Shown piece after piece: positions 17,109 to 25,951 of a DNA stretch of 37,837 nt. Each line of letters starts with the position of its first letter. Positions within the stretch are counted from its first letter, which is position 1. The translations under genes were made by a program, and so were the position numbers. The notes under the pieces are model-generated. The model saw only the letters and a program-made list of their open reading frames with translations. It searched no databases and was not told where the DNA came from. Source of the DNA: Bacteroidales bacterium KA00344 (GTDB lineage Bacteria > Bacteroidota > Bacteroidia > Bacteroidales > Bacteroidaceae); NCBI GenBank assembly GCA_001552765.1, contig KQ959382.1, positions 1 to 37,837 of the forward strand, read 5' to 3'.

Positions 17109-17894
17109 TTATGAATTATTCGTATTTTTGTTATCATCGATTGCGGGCAATGCGTCACTGTCGGCGAGTGTCCTGGCGAACTCATCCGCCTTTTCCAGCG
17201 CATCGAGTTTGCCAACGTCCATCAGCTTGAGGTCAGGCATCACCATACCCTTGAAAGGATAAGTGCTGCACCATTTCAGGTAGAAGTCTGTAATGCCGAA
17301 CTTGTCGGGCATCTCTTCAAGGCATGGAAAAAGATACGGAGAAAACAGATGTATGCCACTAAACGCATAAGCATGAAGCTTGCGCACATCAATATTCGGA
17401 TATGGCGAGCGCACCTCACCGGTCTCTATATTCGTCCATCCACACAGCATCGAGGCATCGTCGAAAAGCAAATAACGCTTGGTCTTGCGACTGCTCACGA
17501 GCAATGTGGCATCGCTCTCCTGCCCCTGCTCGTAGAAAGCGGCAAGATTGACGTTGCTGAGAATGTCTACATTGTGTATAAGGATGGGATAATTCTTATC
17601 GAACAAAGACATGGCTTTCTTGATGCCGCCTCCCGTATCGAGTAATTTTTCAGTCTCGTCGCTGATGCGGATATCAAGGCCGAAATTGTTGTTGGCCCTG
17701 ATATAGTCAATAATTTGCTGGGCAAAGTGGTGCACATTGACCACAATTCGGGTGAAACCGGCATCGCGCAAACGTACAATAACCTGCTTCAAGAGAGGCT
17801 CTCCGCCTACCTTCACTAACGCCTTGGGCGTTGTATCGGTAAGCGGTTTCAAACGCTTACCCAAACCGGCTGCAAATATCATGGCCTGCTTCAT
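17109..17894 (-). CDS. Sugar-1-phosphate nucleotidyltransferase (MurU- or GMPP-like)
   Basis: The 261-residue protein has the nucleotidyltransferase signature FAAGLGKRLKPLTDTTPKAL at 7-26, a VGGEPLL segment and a DILSNVNL-type metal-site region. It would join a sugar-1-phosphate to a nucleotide. Its short length without a left-handed helix domain fits MurU, which makes UDP-MurNAc in wall recycling, or short mannose-1-phosphate guanylyltransferases. The AmgK kinase gene that usually precedes murU is not next to it. A BadF-type sugar kinase and an AmpG-like permease lie 8-9 kb away. The start is set by the conserved N-terminus, and the promoter leaves almost no leader. The C-terminal Asp/Asn-rich tail (DDNKNTNNS) is unusual. 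Confidence 0.8.
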   Translation of the reverse strand: MKQAMIFAAGLGKRLKPLTDTTPKALVKVGGEPLLKQVIVRLRDAGFTRIVVNVHHFAQQIIDYIRANNNFGLDIRISDETEKLLDTGGGIKKAMSLFDKNYPILIHNVDILSNVNLAAFYEQGQESDATLLVSSRKTKRYLLFDDASMLCGWTNIETGEVRSPYPNIDVRKLHAYAFSGIHLFSPYLFPCLEEMPDKFGITDFYLKWCSTYPFKGMVMPDLKLMDVGKLDALEKADEFARTLADSDALPAIDDNKNTNNS

Positions 17895-17898
17895 AATG

Positions 17899-17929
17899 CA
17901 AAATTAACGATTAAATACCAAAGCACAAA
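17899..17929 (-). promoter_or_regulatory. Promoter giving a nearly leaderless nucleotidyltransferase mRNA
   Basis: On the minus strand TTTG (17929-17926), a 19-base spacer and TAATTTTG (17906-17899) form a full -33/-7 promoter. Only four bases (CATT) separate the -7 box from ATG 17894. Confidence 0.6.
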
Positions 17930-18097
17930 GGAATATAGATGTTTTTACGGTTTTACAAATAAATTCAGACACCGGTTTGTTAAGTATGGTTAGCAATATG
18001 AACACAACTTATCTAACGACGAGAATGTATGGGCGATATATTAAAGATTGAGCATTTATTTTTCAACCCATTGCTTTCATTTCAAAAATAAAAGTTA

Positions 18098-18105
18098 TAT
18101 CTTTG
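18098..18105 (+). promoter_or_regulatory. -7 promoter box for maeB
   Basis: TATCTTTG matches the consensus and leaves a leader of about 70 bases before ATG 18177. Confidence 0.55.
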
Positions 18106-18176
18106 CTGACAGTTTCACAAAATATATCACATATTCCTGACAATAGATTAGCATAGAAAGTTTAATATATAACACA

Positions 18177-20465
18177 ATGGTAAAGATAACTAAAGAGGCT
18201 GCCCTCGAATACCATAAGAAGGGTAGACCCGGAAAGATTGAAGTAAAGCCGACCAAACCTTACAGAACCCAGTCTGACTTGAGTCTGGCCTACTCGCCCG
18301 GCGTAGCTTACCCGTGTATTGAGATTCAACACGAGCCCGACGACGTGTACCAATATACCAACAAAGGCAATCTCGTTGCCGTTATTTCTAACGGAACGGC
18401 CGTGTTGGGACTTGGCAACATCGGTGCCATGAGCGGTAAACCCGTGATGGAAGGCAAAGGACTGTTGTTCAAGATATATGGAGGCATTGACGTATTCGAC
18501 ATCGAGGTTGATGAAAGCGACCCCGAAAAATTCTGCGAAGCGGTAGAGCGCATCGCCCCTTCGTTTGGCGGTATCAATCTCGAAGATATCAAAGCACCGG
18601 AGTGTTTCTATATTGAGGAACGTCTGAAAAAGAGCCTCGACATCCCCGTCATGCACGACGACCAGCACGGAACGGCCATCATTTCGGCTGCCGGACTGAA
18701 GAATGCCCTTGAAGTAGCAGGGAAAGACATTTCCAAAGTGAAACTTGTTGTGAACGGTGCCGGTGCTGCCGCCATCAGCTGTACCAAGTTATACGTTGCG
18801 CTTGGCCTCAAGAAAGAGAACATTGTCATGATTGACTCCAAAGGCGTTATTACCTCCGACCGAACAAATTTGACCGAGCAGAAAAAGCTGTTCGCCACCG
18901 ACCGTCGGGACGTACATACCCTTGAGGAAGCCATTAAGGGCGCGGACGTATTCGTAGGGCTGTCTAAGGGCAATATCCTGACTCAAGACATGGTGCGCTC
19001 CATGGCCAAGAATCCCATCGTGTTTGCGCTGGCCAATCCTATTCCTGAAATCAGCTACGAGGATGCCGTCGCCAGTCGTCCCGATGTGCTCATGGCCACC
19101 GGGCGATCGGACTATCCCAACCAAATTAACAATGTTATCGGTTTCCCCTACATCTTCAGAGGCGCACTCGATGTTCATGCCCGTGCCATCAACGAGGAGA
19201 TGAAAATGGCTGCCGTTCATGCCATTGCAGATTTGGCCAAACAGCGCATCCCCGACATTGTGAACGAAGTGTATCAAGTCAATGACCTTACCTTCGGACC
19301 CAACTATTTTATCCCCAAACCGGTAGACCCACGTCTCATCACAGAAGTGTCTGCCGCTGTGGCTCAGGCAGCCATGGCCAGCGGTGTGGCTCGCAGAGAG
19401 ATCACAGACTGGGAGGCATACAAAGACAATTTGCGCCAATTGCTCGGTCAGGAAACCAAGCTCACCCGCACCCTGCATGCCACCGCCGCCATGCACCCGC
19501 AACGTGTGGTGTTTGCCGAGGGCGGGCATCCCACAATGATGAAAGCGGCCGTTCAGGCCCATCAGGAAGGCATCTGCAAGCCAATACTGTTGGGCAACCC
19601 GGATCGTTTGCGCCGAATCGCCAACAGACTGAAGATAGATTTAACCGGTGTGGACATCATCGATATGCGTGCCGACAAGGAGCAGGGACGCCGTGCCACC
19701 TATGCCAAACATCTGGCCGAAAAACTCGCTCGCAAGGGTTACACCTTCGAAGAAGCCTACGACAAAATGTACGAGCGCAACTATTTCGGAATGTCAATGG
19801 TTGAACACGATGATGCCGACGCCTTCATTACAGGGCTATACACCAAATACAGCAACACCATCAAGGTGGCAAAAGAGGTGGTTGGCGTGCGGCCGGAATA
19901 CAACACATTCGGCACGATGCACATTCTGAATACCAAAAAAGGCGTGTTCTATCTGGCCGACACATTGATTAACCGTCATCCCGACCAAGACATTTTGTAT
20001 GATATTGCACGCCTATCGGCCCATACCGTAAGGTTTTTCAACACCGACCCGGTAATCAGCATGATAAGCTATTCCAACTTCGGAACAGACAGCGCCGGCT
20101 CACCATTGGCCGTACACCATGCTGTGGAACGGATGCAGGAAAAGTATCCCAACCTTCCCATCGACGGTGAAATGCAGATTAACTTCGCACTAAATCAGAA
20201 ACTGAGAGACGACAAGTTCCCCTTCACGCGATTGAAAGGTAAACAGGTGAACACCCTTGTGTTTCCCAACATGAGCTCAGCCAACAGCAGCTACAAACTC
20301 ATGGAGGCACTCGACCCGGACATAGAGATTATCGGGCCTATCCAAATGGGACTGAACAAACCCATCCACTTCACCGATTTCGAAGCAAGCGTGCGCAGCG
20401 TTGTCAATGTAACCGCCGTTGCCGTGATTGACGCATACGTGGAAAAGAAGAAAAAAAGCAAGTAA
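18177..20465 (+). CDS. maeB: NADP-type malic enzyme with phosphotransacetylase-like domain
   Basis: The 762-residue protein has the MaeB fusion layout. The malic domain at about 1-180 shows SLAYSPGVAYPC. The NAD(P)-binding domain at about 160-400 has TAIISAAGLKNAL and VVNGAGAAA. A C-terminal phosphate acetyl/butyryl transferase-like domain at about 430-760 includes VFAEGGHPTMMKAA and FPNMSSANSSYKL. It decarboxylates malate to pyruvate and supplies reducing power in the cytosol. The PTA-like domain is thought to sense acyl-CoA rather than catalyse. In succinate-forming Bacteroidales it links C4 and C3 metabolism. It is a single-gene unit closed by a strong terminator. Confidence 0.95.
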   Translation: MVKITKEAALEYHKKGRPGKIEVKPTKPYRTQSDLSLAYSPGVAYPCIEIQHEPDDVYQYTNKGNLVAVISNGTAVLGLGNIGAMSGKPVMEGKGLLFKIYGGIDVFDIEVDESDPEKFCEAVERIAPSFGGINLEDIKAPECFYIEERLKKSLDIPVMHDDQHGTAIISAAGLKNALEVAGKDISKVKLVVNGAGAAAISCTKLYVALGLKKENIVMIDSKGVITSDRTNLTEQKKLFATDRRDVHTLEEAIKGADVFVGLSKGNILTQDMVRSMAKNPIVFALANPIPEISYEDAVASRPDVLMATGRSDYPNQINNVIGFPYIFRGALDVHARAINEEMKMAAVHAIADLAKQRIPDIVNEVYQVNDLTFGPNYFIPKPVDPRLITEVSAAVAQAAMASGVARREITDWEAYKDNLRQLLGQETKLTRTLHATAAMHPQRVVFAEGGHPTMMKAAVQAHQEGICKPILLGNPDRLRRIANRLKIDLTGVDIIDMRADKEQGRRATYAKHLAEKLARKGYTFEEAYDKMYERNYFGMSMVEHDDADAFITGLYTKYSNTIKVAKEVVGVRPEYNTFGTMHILNTKKGVFYLADTLINRHPDQDILYDIARLSAHTVRFFNTDPVISMISYSNFGTDSAGSPLAVHHAVERMQEKYPNLPIDGEMQINFALNQKLRDDKFPFTRLKGKQVNTLVFPNMSSANSSYKLMEALDPDIEIIGPIQMGLNKPIHFTDFEASVRSVVNVTAVAVIDAYVEKKKKSK

Positions 20466-20487
20466 TTATCCTTTTTGAAAAGTCTAT

Positions 20488-20531
20488 AAAGGGTCCGGTT
20501 ATTGCTCAACGTAATACGCCGGACCCTTTTT
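20488..20531 (+). terminator. Intrinsic terminator of maeB
   Basis: A perfect 11-bp stem (AAAGGGTCCGG, 20488-20498, with 20519-20529) runs into a T tract, 22 bases after the stop. Confidence 0.85.
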
Positions 20532-20698
20532 CGTTTTCCACCTTATTTATATATATGAAGTTCTTGATTTATATGTGTGAAGTTCTTGTGGCAATATAGC
20601 AAGAGATGCAAGCATTGTTGCAGGTCAGGTTTTTGAAGAACTATTTACAAGAATTTATATTTACAAAAGCTTCTCTGTGCTTCGAATATTCTGAAACA

Positions 20699-21044
20699 AT
20701 ATTATTCCCGTGCGAAATACGCGAAAATTACGAGAATTTATAACCTTCTACTAATCAGCAAGTTGGATAAAAACAACTTTTACACTCCTATTTTGTCCTC
20801 CGCGATTAAATATCGAACGGCATCACGAAAGAGGCTTACTCGCATGACGGATGGGCCCTAACCCCATCCTCGTTAGAGCTTAACCATGTCGCGAGTAAGG
20901 CTCCGTCGCAACATGGCGAAATAGAAAACCTACAGACGGGACTATTTTCGTGATAAAAGAACGGATAACAAGACCGAAAACATAGTCTTTCTTACGCTAA
21001 ATGAAGAAAAAATAATCATGGAAAAATGGTAAACAAATTTAACA
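20699..21044 (+). repeat. Dispersed intergenic element, copy B
   Basis: This is the copy most like A. The left block is around TTCCCGTGCGAAATACGCG, followed by AAAATTACGAG and TTTATAACC. The AACGGC box is at 20816-20821. Four units start at 20833 (GGCTTACTCGCATGACGG), 20854, 20877 and 20899 (GGCTCCGTCGCAACATGG). The right signature AAACATAGTCTTTCTTACGC lies at 20978-20997, followed by ATGGTAAACAAATTTAACA. The rest of the gap between maeB and mltG holds nothing else I recognise. Confidence 0.65.
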
Positions 21045-21257
21045 GGGAAAACAAGGAGAATGAGCCTAAGTTTGACCTGAAGTGCACCATGACATTACCT
21101 AAACGAACTGATTAAACCACCGTTAGTAACTTTTCTCACAACTCCGTAAAAACAGCAAAGTCATAAGTTTGACTGTATCGGGGCACTCATTCAGCTAAAC
21201 GGTTTACAAAAATATTTGAGGCAATATTGCTGCAAATGATAAGATAAAACCTAAAAA

Positions 21258-21289
21258 TTTTGCAATATTACCTTTTAGATGTACCTTTG
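21258..21289 (+). promoter_or_regulatory. Promoter of mltG
   Basis: A TTTTG ending at 21262 and TACCTTTG (21282-21289) are separated by 19 bases. The box overlaps the upstream ATG at 21279, so translation must start at ATG 21315. Confidence 0.65.
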
Positions 21290-21314
21290 CAGCAAATTTA
21301 AAGATGATAGAAAA

Positions 21315-22361
21315 ATGAAAAAAGACGTTAAGGCAAGGTACTTGATTCCAGCATCGCTCTGCCTGTTAGTTCTTGCCGGTCTGGGCTATTATTATCTCTT
21401 TACCTCTTTTTCCGGAGGCAAAGCAACTAGCTATGTCTACATCGACCGGGATGACAACTATGATTCCTTGATGGTCAAGCTCAAACCACTGGCAAGCCAA
21501 CACGGCTATCATGCATTCTGCACACTGGCCCGCCACAGCAGTCTGGCTAAGAATGTGCATACGGGACGCTACGAGATTAGTCCGTCTATAGGTACATTCA
21601 CCCTGTTTCGTCACATAAAAAACGGTATGCAAACCTCCATGAATCTCGTTGTACCCAGTGTGCGCACCATGCAAGACCTGGCAGGCAAACTGGGCAACAA
21701 ACTGATGCTTGACAGCACCGAGCTGGCCCAAGCATTTACCAACGACACGCTCTGCAAGAAATACGGTTACGACACACTGACTATTTCCGCGCTTTTCATA
21801 CCCAACACCTACGACATATATTGGAATGTTTCGCTGGATGGGTTTATGGAATACATGCAAAAGGAAAATAGGAAATTCTGGGACGACAATCGTGTAGCAA
21901 AAGCCAAGCGACTGAAACTCACCCCCATACAAGTCACAACACTTGCCAGCATCGTGGATGAAGAAACCAACAACAACAAAGAGAAACCTATGGTAGCCGG
22001 GATGTATTACAACCGACTGATGTTCCGCAACGAAAAATATCCCAACGGCATGCCTCTTCAGGCCGACCCAACCATTAAATTCGCATGGAAACAGTTCGAA
22101 TTGAAACGCGTCTATCACAAACTGTTGTTCATCGACAGCCCCTATAACACCTATCGCTATCCGGGCCTGCCCCCCGGCCCAATCCGAATACCCTCCGTAG
22201 CCGGAATAGATGCCGTGCTTGACATGGTTCACCACGACTATATCTATATGTGTGCCAAAGAAGATTTCAGCGGCACCCATAATTTTGCGCGCACCTATCA
22301 GGAACATTTAGACAATGCCCGTCGATATGCTGTGGCTCTGAACCGACACGGTATCAAATAA
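21315..22361 (+). CDS. mltG: Endolytic murein transglycosylase MltG (YceG-like)
   Basis: The promoter overlaps the frame's first ATG, so ATG 21315 is the start and gives 348 residues. One N-terminal membrane helix at about 9-30 anchors it in the inner membrane with the catalytic domain in the periplasm. The LysM-like part precedes the core. The core shows FIPNTYDIYWN, ASIVDEETN (212-219, holding the presumed catalytic Glu) and MPLQADPTIKFA, then SPYNTYRYPGLPPGPI. MltG cleaves nascent glycan strands and ends their elongation. It is a single-gene unit with its own terminator, between repeat copy B and glnS. Confidence 0.93.
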   Translation: MKKDVKARYLIPASLCLLVLAGLGYYYLFTSFSGGKATSYVYIDRDDNYDSLMVKLKPLASQHGYHAFCTLARHSSLAKNVHTGRYEISPSIGTFTLFRHIKNGMQTSMNLVVPSVRTMQDLAGKLGNKLMLDSTELAQAFTNDTLCKKYGYDTLTISALFIPNTYDIYWNVSLDGFMEYMQKENRKFWDDNRVAKAKRLKLTPIQVTTLASIVDEETNNNKEKPMVAGMYYNRLMFRNEKYPNGMPLQADPTIKFAWKQFELKRVYHKLLFIDSPYNTYRYPGLPPGPIRIPSVAGIDAVLDMVHHDYIYMCAKEDFSGTHNFARTYQEHLDNARRYAVALNRHGIK

Positions 22362-22378
22362 AAGCAGCATAATCAAAA

Positions 22379-22406
22379 ATGGCGCTCGCTTCTCAGCGGG
22401 CGCCAT
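22379..22406 (+). terminator. Intrinsic terminator of mltG
   Basis: An 11-bp stem with one T-G pair (ATGGCGCTCGC, 22379-22389, with 22396-22406) and a 6-base loop lies 17 bases after the stop. The T run is weak (TCATTCTC). Confidence 0.75.
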
Positions 22407-22554
22407 TCATTCTCAATAGGTATTAGTATTTTCCATTAAGGTAAAAAGATTGTATTCAGGATAACATTCGCAAAGGTAAAACAAATTCTTGATACGTGCA
22501 AGCATTTTTGTAAATCTTTTGCTTCCTTTCTGAGATTAATTATATTAAAATGAT

Positions 22555-22562
22555 TAACTTTG
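22555..22562 (+). promoter_or_regulatory. -7 promoter box for glnS
   Basis: TAACTTTG matches the consensus, 22 bases before ATG 22585. Confidence 0.55.
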
Positions 22563-22584
22563 CACTCATATAACGCCATAAACT

Positions 22585-24300
22585 ATGAATATTAACGAAA
22601 ACATCAGCGAGAAGAAACCAAGTTTGAGTTTCGTTGAGCAATTTATTAAAGAAGATCTCTCAGAAGGAAAGAACGGAGGTAGGTTGCAAACTCGCTTCCC
22701 CCCAGAGCCTAACGGCTATCTCCACATCGGCCATGCAAAGGCAATCTGCATGGATTTTGGAGCCGCAGAAAAATATAACGGTATATGTAACCTTCGATTC
22801 GACGATACCAACCCCACGAAAGAAGACACAGAATACGTGGAGAGCATACTTCAAGACATTTCATGGTTGGGATTTAAGTGGAACAAGATTTATTATGCTT
22901 CGGACTATTTTCAGAAGCTTTGGGACTTTGCCGTTTGGATGATTCAGAAAGGACACGCCTATGTAGACGAGCAAACATCCGAGCAAATTGCAGAACAGAA
23001 AGGCACACCCACGACACCGGGAGTGGCAAGTCCGTACCGAGACCGCCCTGTGGAGGAAAGTTTGCGGCTGTTTGAATTCATGAACACCGCCGAGGCTGTG
23101 GAAGGATCAATGGTGCTTCGCGCAAAGATGGACATGGCGAATCCTAACATGCACTTCCGCGACCCTGTGATATATCGCATCATCCACACCCCACACCATC
23201 GCACCGGAACTACCTGGCACTGCTACCCCATGTATGATTTTGCGCATGGACAGAGCGACTATTTCGAGGGTGTAACCCATTCTATATGTACATTGGAATT
23301 TGTACCCCACCGCCCACTCTACGATAAGCTCATTGATTATCTGAAAGAATATGATGGCACGATAGAAAAAGGATTGCACGATTTCCGTCCACGCCAGATA
23401 GAGTTCAACCGTCTCAACCTCACCTACACCGTGATGTCCAAGCGAAAACTGCATCAACTGGTCACTGAAGGATTGGTGAAAGGCTGGGACGACCCACGTA
23501 TGCCCACACTGTGTGGAATGCGTCGTCGTGGATACTCTCCCGAATCTATCCGCAACTTTATCAAGTCCATCGGCTACACAAAGTTTGACGCACTTAACGA
23601 CATTGCACTGCTTGAGGCTGCTGTTCGCGAAGACCTTAACAAAAAAGCTACGCGTGTGTCGGCAGTGCTTGACCCCGTGAAACTCGTGATTACCAACTAT
23701 CCGGAAGGAAAGAGCGAGGAGATGGAAGCCGAAAACAACCCCGAACAGGAAAACAGTGGCACACACAACATTACATTCTCCCGCACACTGTGGATTGAGC
23801 GCGGCGACTTTATGGAAGATGCTCCAAAGAAATTCTTCCGTATGACACCCGGTCAGGAAGTTCGCCTGAAGAATGCATATATTGTGAAATGCACTGGCTG
23901 CACTAAAGATGCTGAGGGAAATGTGACGGAGATTCAGGCCGAATACGACCCAGAAAGCAGAAGCGGCATGGCCGGTGCCAATCGTAAGGTGAAAGGCACG
24001 CTCCACTGGGTGAGCACGGAACACTGTGTACAGACAGAGGTGCGTGAGTACGACCGTCTGTTCTCTGTAGAAAATCCTGCTGCCGACGGACGCGATTTCC
24101 ACGAATTGCTCAACCCCGATTCACTGAAAGTGCACAACAATTGCTACGTAGAGCAATATGCTGCCGAACAAGAACCGGGCGAGTATCTGCAATTCATCCG
24201 ACTGGGATATTTCATGCCGGACTTAGACACAACAGCCCAGCACCCAGTGTTCAATAAGACCGTTGGCCTGAGAGATAATTGGGCAAAAATGAAAAAATAG
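22585..24300 (+). CDS. glnS: Glutaminyl-tRNA synthetase
   Basis: The 571-residue class I synthetase charges tRNA-Gln directly. The HIGH motif is in PPEPNGYLHIGHAK (39-52). The KMSKS-type loop appears as VMSKRKL near residue 275. The anticodon-binding beta-barrels fill the C-terminal 230 residues. Bacteria with GlnS need no amidotransferase route for this tRNA. The segment around KSEEMEAENNPEQENSGTHN is a charged insertion at the start of the C-terminal barrels, which is usual in this group as far as I recall. It is a single-gene unit followed by an imperfect hairpin. Confidence 0.96.
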   Translation: MNINENISEKKPSLSFVEQFIKEDLSEGKNGGRLQTRFPPEPNGYLHIGHAKAICMDFGAAEKYNGICNLRFDDTNPTKEDTEYVESILQDISWLGFKWNKIYYASDYFQKLWDFAVWMIQKGHAYVDEQTSEQIAEQKGTPTTPGVASPYRDRPVEESLRLFEFMNTAEAVEGSMVLRAKMDMANPNMHFRDPVIYRIIHTPHHRTGTTWHCYPMYDFAHGQSDYFEGVTHSICTLEFVPHRPLYDKLIDYLKEYDGTIEKGLHDFRPRQIEFNRLNLTYTVMSKRKLHQLVTEGLVKGWDDPRMPTLCGMRRRGYSPESIRNFIKSIGYTKFDALNDIALLEAAVREDLNKKATRVSAVLDPVKLVITNYPEGKSEEMEAENNPEQENSGTHNITFSRTLWIERGDFMEDAPKKFFRMTPGQEVRLKNAYIVKCTGCTKDAEGNVTEIQAEYDPESRSGMAGANRKVKGTLHWVSTEHCVQTEVREYDRLFSVENPAADGRDFHELLNPDSLKVHNNCYVEQYAAEQEPGEYLQFIRLGYFMPDLDTTAQHPVFNKTVGLRDNWAKMKK

Positions 24301-24366
24301 AAATAATTATATGAGAGCTGACGCAACATTACTCTCGTATACAGCAACATTATAATCACATCATAG

Positions 24367-24405
24367 GAAAGCCTCCTCCGTGCTTTGACAAAGGGGGAGA
24401 CTTTC
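24367..24405 (+). terminator. Imperfect hairpin between glnS and the DedA gene
   Basis: GAAAG-CTTTC outer pairs and a CTCC-GGAG inner stem with mismatches pair 24367-24379 with 24393-24405. No clear T run follows. It may end glnS or lie in the leader of the next gene. Confidence 0.4.
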
Positions 24406-24456
24406 TTGCGTGAAGACGTATTGTTATTTTCATGGATAATATAAACTCAGAACGTA

Positions 24457-25086
24457 ATGGATATATTCTCGTCGCTTCTTGACAACCTCAATTACGGCAC
24501 CATTTGGTTTCTCATGTTATTGGAAAGCACGGTAATTCCGGTTCCTTCCGAACTGGTCGTGGCACCTGCTGCCTACCATGCTGCCAATGGCAACCTGAAT
24601 ATATGGATGGTGATTCTCATGTCTACAATTGGTGCAGACTGCGGTGCAACCATCAACTATCTTGCCGGTTATTACCTCGGCAGGCCTGTCATCTATAAGT
24701 TTGCCAACAGCAAATGGGGACGCTTGTGTATGCTCAACCAACAGAAAGTGGAGCATAGCGAGCAATATTTCAACAATCACGGCTTGGTGGCAACCATCAC
24801 GGGGCGTCTCATTCCCGGCGTCCGACACCTGATTTCCATTCCTGCCGGACTGGCAAAAATGCACTATTGGAAATTCCTGTTATACACCACCCTGGGAGCC
24901 GGATGCTGGCACGCCATTCTCGCCGGAATGGGATGGTACCTTCACTACATCGTACCAGAAGACCAACTCAATGCCAAAATTATGGAGTATGGCGAACACA
25001 TCAAGTTCGGTATAATCGGACTTGTGGGCATTGCGATACTGTATTTTGGAATCAAATGGTATATTAAGAAACGAAAAGCAGCCTAA
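24457..25086 (+). CDS. DedA/VTT family inner-membrane protein
   Basis: The 209-residue multi-pass protein has the DedA features. An early re-entrant segment carries LLESTVIPVPSELVVAPA, then come a GAxxGATINY-type region and an Arg-Pro-containing TGRLIPGVRHLISIPAG motif near 110-127. The C-terminus is basic (KKRKAA). DedA proteins are linked to lipid carrier recycling (undecaprenyl phosphate or phosphatidylethanolamine flipping) and to envelope integrity, which fits the wall-related operon facing it. The last four bases overlap the end of the convergent kinase gene. I saw no TAnnTTTG box close to the start. Confidence 0.9.
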   Translation: MDIFSSLLDNLNYGTIWFLMLLESTVIPVPSELVVAPAAYHAANGNLNIWMVILMSTIGADCGATINYLAGYYLGRPVIYKFANSKWGRLCMLNQQKVEHSEQYFNNHGLVATITGRLIPGVRHLISIPAGLAKMHYWKFLLYTTLGAGCWHAILAGMGWYLHYIVPEDQLNAKIMEYGEHIKFGIIGLVGIAILYFGIKWYIKKRKAA

Positions 25087-25934
25087 GCACGGGGCTTGTG
25101 AAACTCGACAAGCCCTTCCATCGGGGCTTGGATAATTTGTCCCTGATGCATATGTTCCTCCGCAAGCACGTCACCAAGCTGAATGCGGAAAACCGTTGCT
25201 ATGGAGCCTATAAAGCCGATGGGCAGGCTCTCCCAGCCATCATACTGTCTCACATTACGTCGCAGGAAGCTACGAAATCCGTCTTTCACCAAAGCTTCAA
25301 TGCAAGGCTCATTAATGTTTTCGTAAAGAAAGGGAGCAAAACCGGCAAGAAACCTGTTAGGCAACTTTTGTCGATACACGCGCTCGATGATGTCGGCATT
25401 GGTAAAATGATACTTTTCATGGAAACGCTCTATGATATGTTGGGGCATCTGGTTCTTCATAATATCGCCCAACAACATACGCCCCAATACAGCTCCACTG
25501 CCTTCGTCGCCAAGAATATAACCCAGAGGAGACACATTCTTGATAATTTTACGGCCGTCGAAAGCACATGAATTGCTCCCTGTCCCAAGAATACACGCGA
25601 TACCCGGCTTATGTCCACAGATAGCCCGTGCAGCTCCGAGCATATCCGACGCAACCTCACAATCGTCAGTTATCATCAAGCAATCACACAGCGCCTGCGC
25701 AACCACAGGCTGTTTCTCCGGCGTACAGCCGGCACCATAGAAGTACACTCCGCATACCTCGCTTGTCGGCAACTTTGGCAACAAGGCCGTTTTGAGTTCC
25801 TCACCAATCTCCTCTTTCGTCATGTGGAACGGGTTGAGCCCCTTGGTCTGCACCCTTGTGACAGTACCATCTTGATGTAACAGACACCAATCTGTCTTTG
25901 TAGAGCCGCTATCGGCTATCAGTATTGTCTTCAT
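25083..25934 (-). CDS. BadF/BcrA-type ATPase, probable amino-sugar kinase
   Basis: The 283-residue protein belongs to the actin-like ATPase superfamily. Phosphate-1 motif DSGSTKTD sits at 8-15, phosphate-2 GTGSNS at 117-122, and LGDEGSGAVLG at about 141-151. Close relatives phosphorylate N-acetylglucosamine or N-acetylmuramic acid. It lacks the Cys pattern of reductase activators that bind an iron-sulfur cluster. It is the last gene of a minus-strand operon, 17 bases after an AmpG-like permease, so a role in phosphorylating recovered wall sugars is the best inference. Its 3' end overlaps the DedA gene by four bases. Confidence 0.85.
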   Translation of the reverse strand: MKTILIADSGSTKTDWCLLHQDGTVTRVQTKGLNPFHMTKEEIGEELKTALLPKLPTSEVCGVYFYGAGCTPEKQPVVAQALCDCLMITDDCEVASDMLGAARAICGHKPGIACILGTGSNSCAFDGRKIIKNVSPLGYILGDEGSGAVLGRMLLGDIMKNQMPQHIIERFHEKYHFTNADIIERVYRQKLPNRFLAGFAPFLYENINEPCIEALVKDGFRSFLRRNVRQYDGWESLPIGFIGSIATVFRIQLGDVLAEEHMHQGQIIQAPMEGLVEFHKPRA

Positions 25935-25951
25935 ATTCTATTCTTATTGTC

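Noticed and set aside
21366..22307. 313-residue open frame on the minus strand
   Set aside because: It is antisense to mltG, whose reading frame carries the family motifs.
23107..24102. 331-residue open frame on the minus strand
   Set aside because: It is the antisense of glnS and has no recognisable motif or promoter.
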